A program made the translations under genes and the position numbers. Below are positions 63,613 to 64,000 of a stretch of DNA of 64,000 bases, in pieces. The notes under the pieces were generated by a model. It did no database searches. It was not told the DNA's origin and worked only from the letters and a program-made list of their open reading frames with translations. The first letter of the stretch is position 1. Each line of letters begins with the position of its first letter. Source of the DNA: Thereva unica (Eukaryota > Arthropoda > Insecta > Diptera > Therevidae). Location of the stretch: assembly GCA_949987705.1 (NCBI GenBank), contig CATLJY010000196.1, positions 62,001-126,000 of the forward strand. Reading direction: 5' to 3'.

Positions 63613-64000
63613 ATATTAATAAAAGAAAGTGTGTGTCTGTGTGTCTGCTTGTGCGTACCGTCACGCATTGTAGCCAAACTAGAAGAGATAGAAATCTGAT
63701 TTTTTTTTGTAGATGCATGGATACCCCAGAAGGTGGAAGTAAGTTTCCGTTTTTCGCTATTTTGATTAGTTTTTTTTTTTAATTAATTAATTAGTACGAT
63801 TTTTCACCATTTCTTACGCTCTACGCCTGATATCTCGGCAAATGTATATCGTAGACCATTATTAATGCCACCAATTGAAAAATTAGACAATTCTGGTTTA
63901 AAATTATTTGTTTCAAATCTCAGAAAGGCCTGAAAAATAATACTGTCCGAAGAAAAAAGGTAAAACATCAAATACGGCAGCAGAAGTAGTAAAGCAAATT
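63613..64000 (+). mobile_element. Helitron 5' end, second copy, cut by window edge
   Basis: TCTATATTAATAAAAGAAAG after A, then GTGTGTGTCTGTGTGTCTGC and about 360 further bases match, inverted, the 5' part of the Helitron at 53,765-56,718. It lacks the 769-bp insertion of that copy. Differences are few (for example TTTGCCGAGATATC versus TTAGCCGAGATATC). Confidence 0.85.

Overview
The window reads as a transposon-dense arthropod, most likely insect, chromosome. The support is the mobile-element complement: PIF/Harbinger elements with MADF-type partner genes, a Ty1/copia element primed on the internal initiator-tRNA-Met site used by insect copia elements, Jockey- and CR1-like LINEs, hAT, mariner, Tc1 and Helitrons. 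I see no convincing host protein-coding gene, no rRNA or tRNA and no CRISPR. Almost everything recognisable is a mobile element or its debris, inserted into one another to three or four levels. Species cannot be decided from this sequence.

Layout. 0-11.7 kb: relics of LINEs, hAT, Harbinger and small palindromic elements, plus an unexplained run of tandem hairpins at about 2.4-3.9 kb. 11.7-17.8 kb: a decayed Harbinger transposase interleaved with pieces of a MADF-BESS gene, a long foldback element, and a LINE remnant. 19,985-34,052: a hAT element bounded by an exact 8-bp target duplication (TTGTAGCA). It has been filled by (a) a Harbinger element whose 4.05-kb interior is tandemly duplicated nearly without change, and (b) a palindromic MITE that received a 5'-truncated Jockey LINE (12-bp duplication), which in turn received a 444-bp MITE. 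34.2-38.7 kb: a mariner relic and a LINE split by a TA-flanked DNA element carrying an uncharacterised protein family. 38,756-53,633: one copia element (5-bp duplication CCAAT, LTRs almost identical) stretched to 14.9 kb by a foldback element, a Helitron and a CR1-like LINE, the LINE itself hit by a Harbinger derivative. 53,765-56,718: a Helitron with a 118-bp minisatellite. 57.6-58.5 kb: a PIF1-type helicase relic. 60.8-63.0 kb: a Tc1 element split by another palindromic element. 63,613-end: the 5' end of a second copy of the 53.8-kb Helitron.

How the parts relate. Boundaries were set by target duplications, terminal repeats and reading frames that rejoin across insertions, so the order of events can be read off. 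Most autonomous genes are broken. The best preserved frames are the duplicated MADF-type partner gene of the second Harbinger and the copia pol segment from integrase to RNase H. Because the copia LTRs differ at only about three positions by eye, all elements nested in it appear to have moved recently. The most unusual items are the hairpin array with an apparent compensatory change, the duplicated Harbinger core with a foldback inside an intron, the uncharacterised transposon protein at 35-36 kb, and the Helitron that landed inside the codon of the copia protease catalytic Asp.
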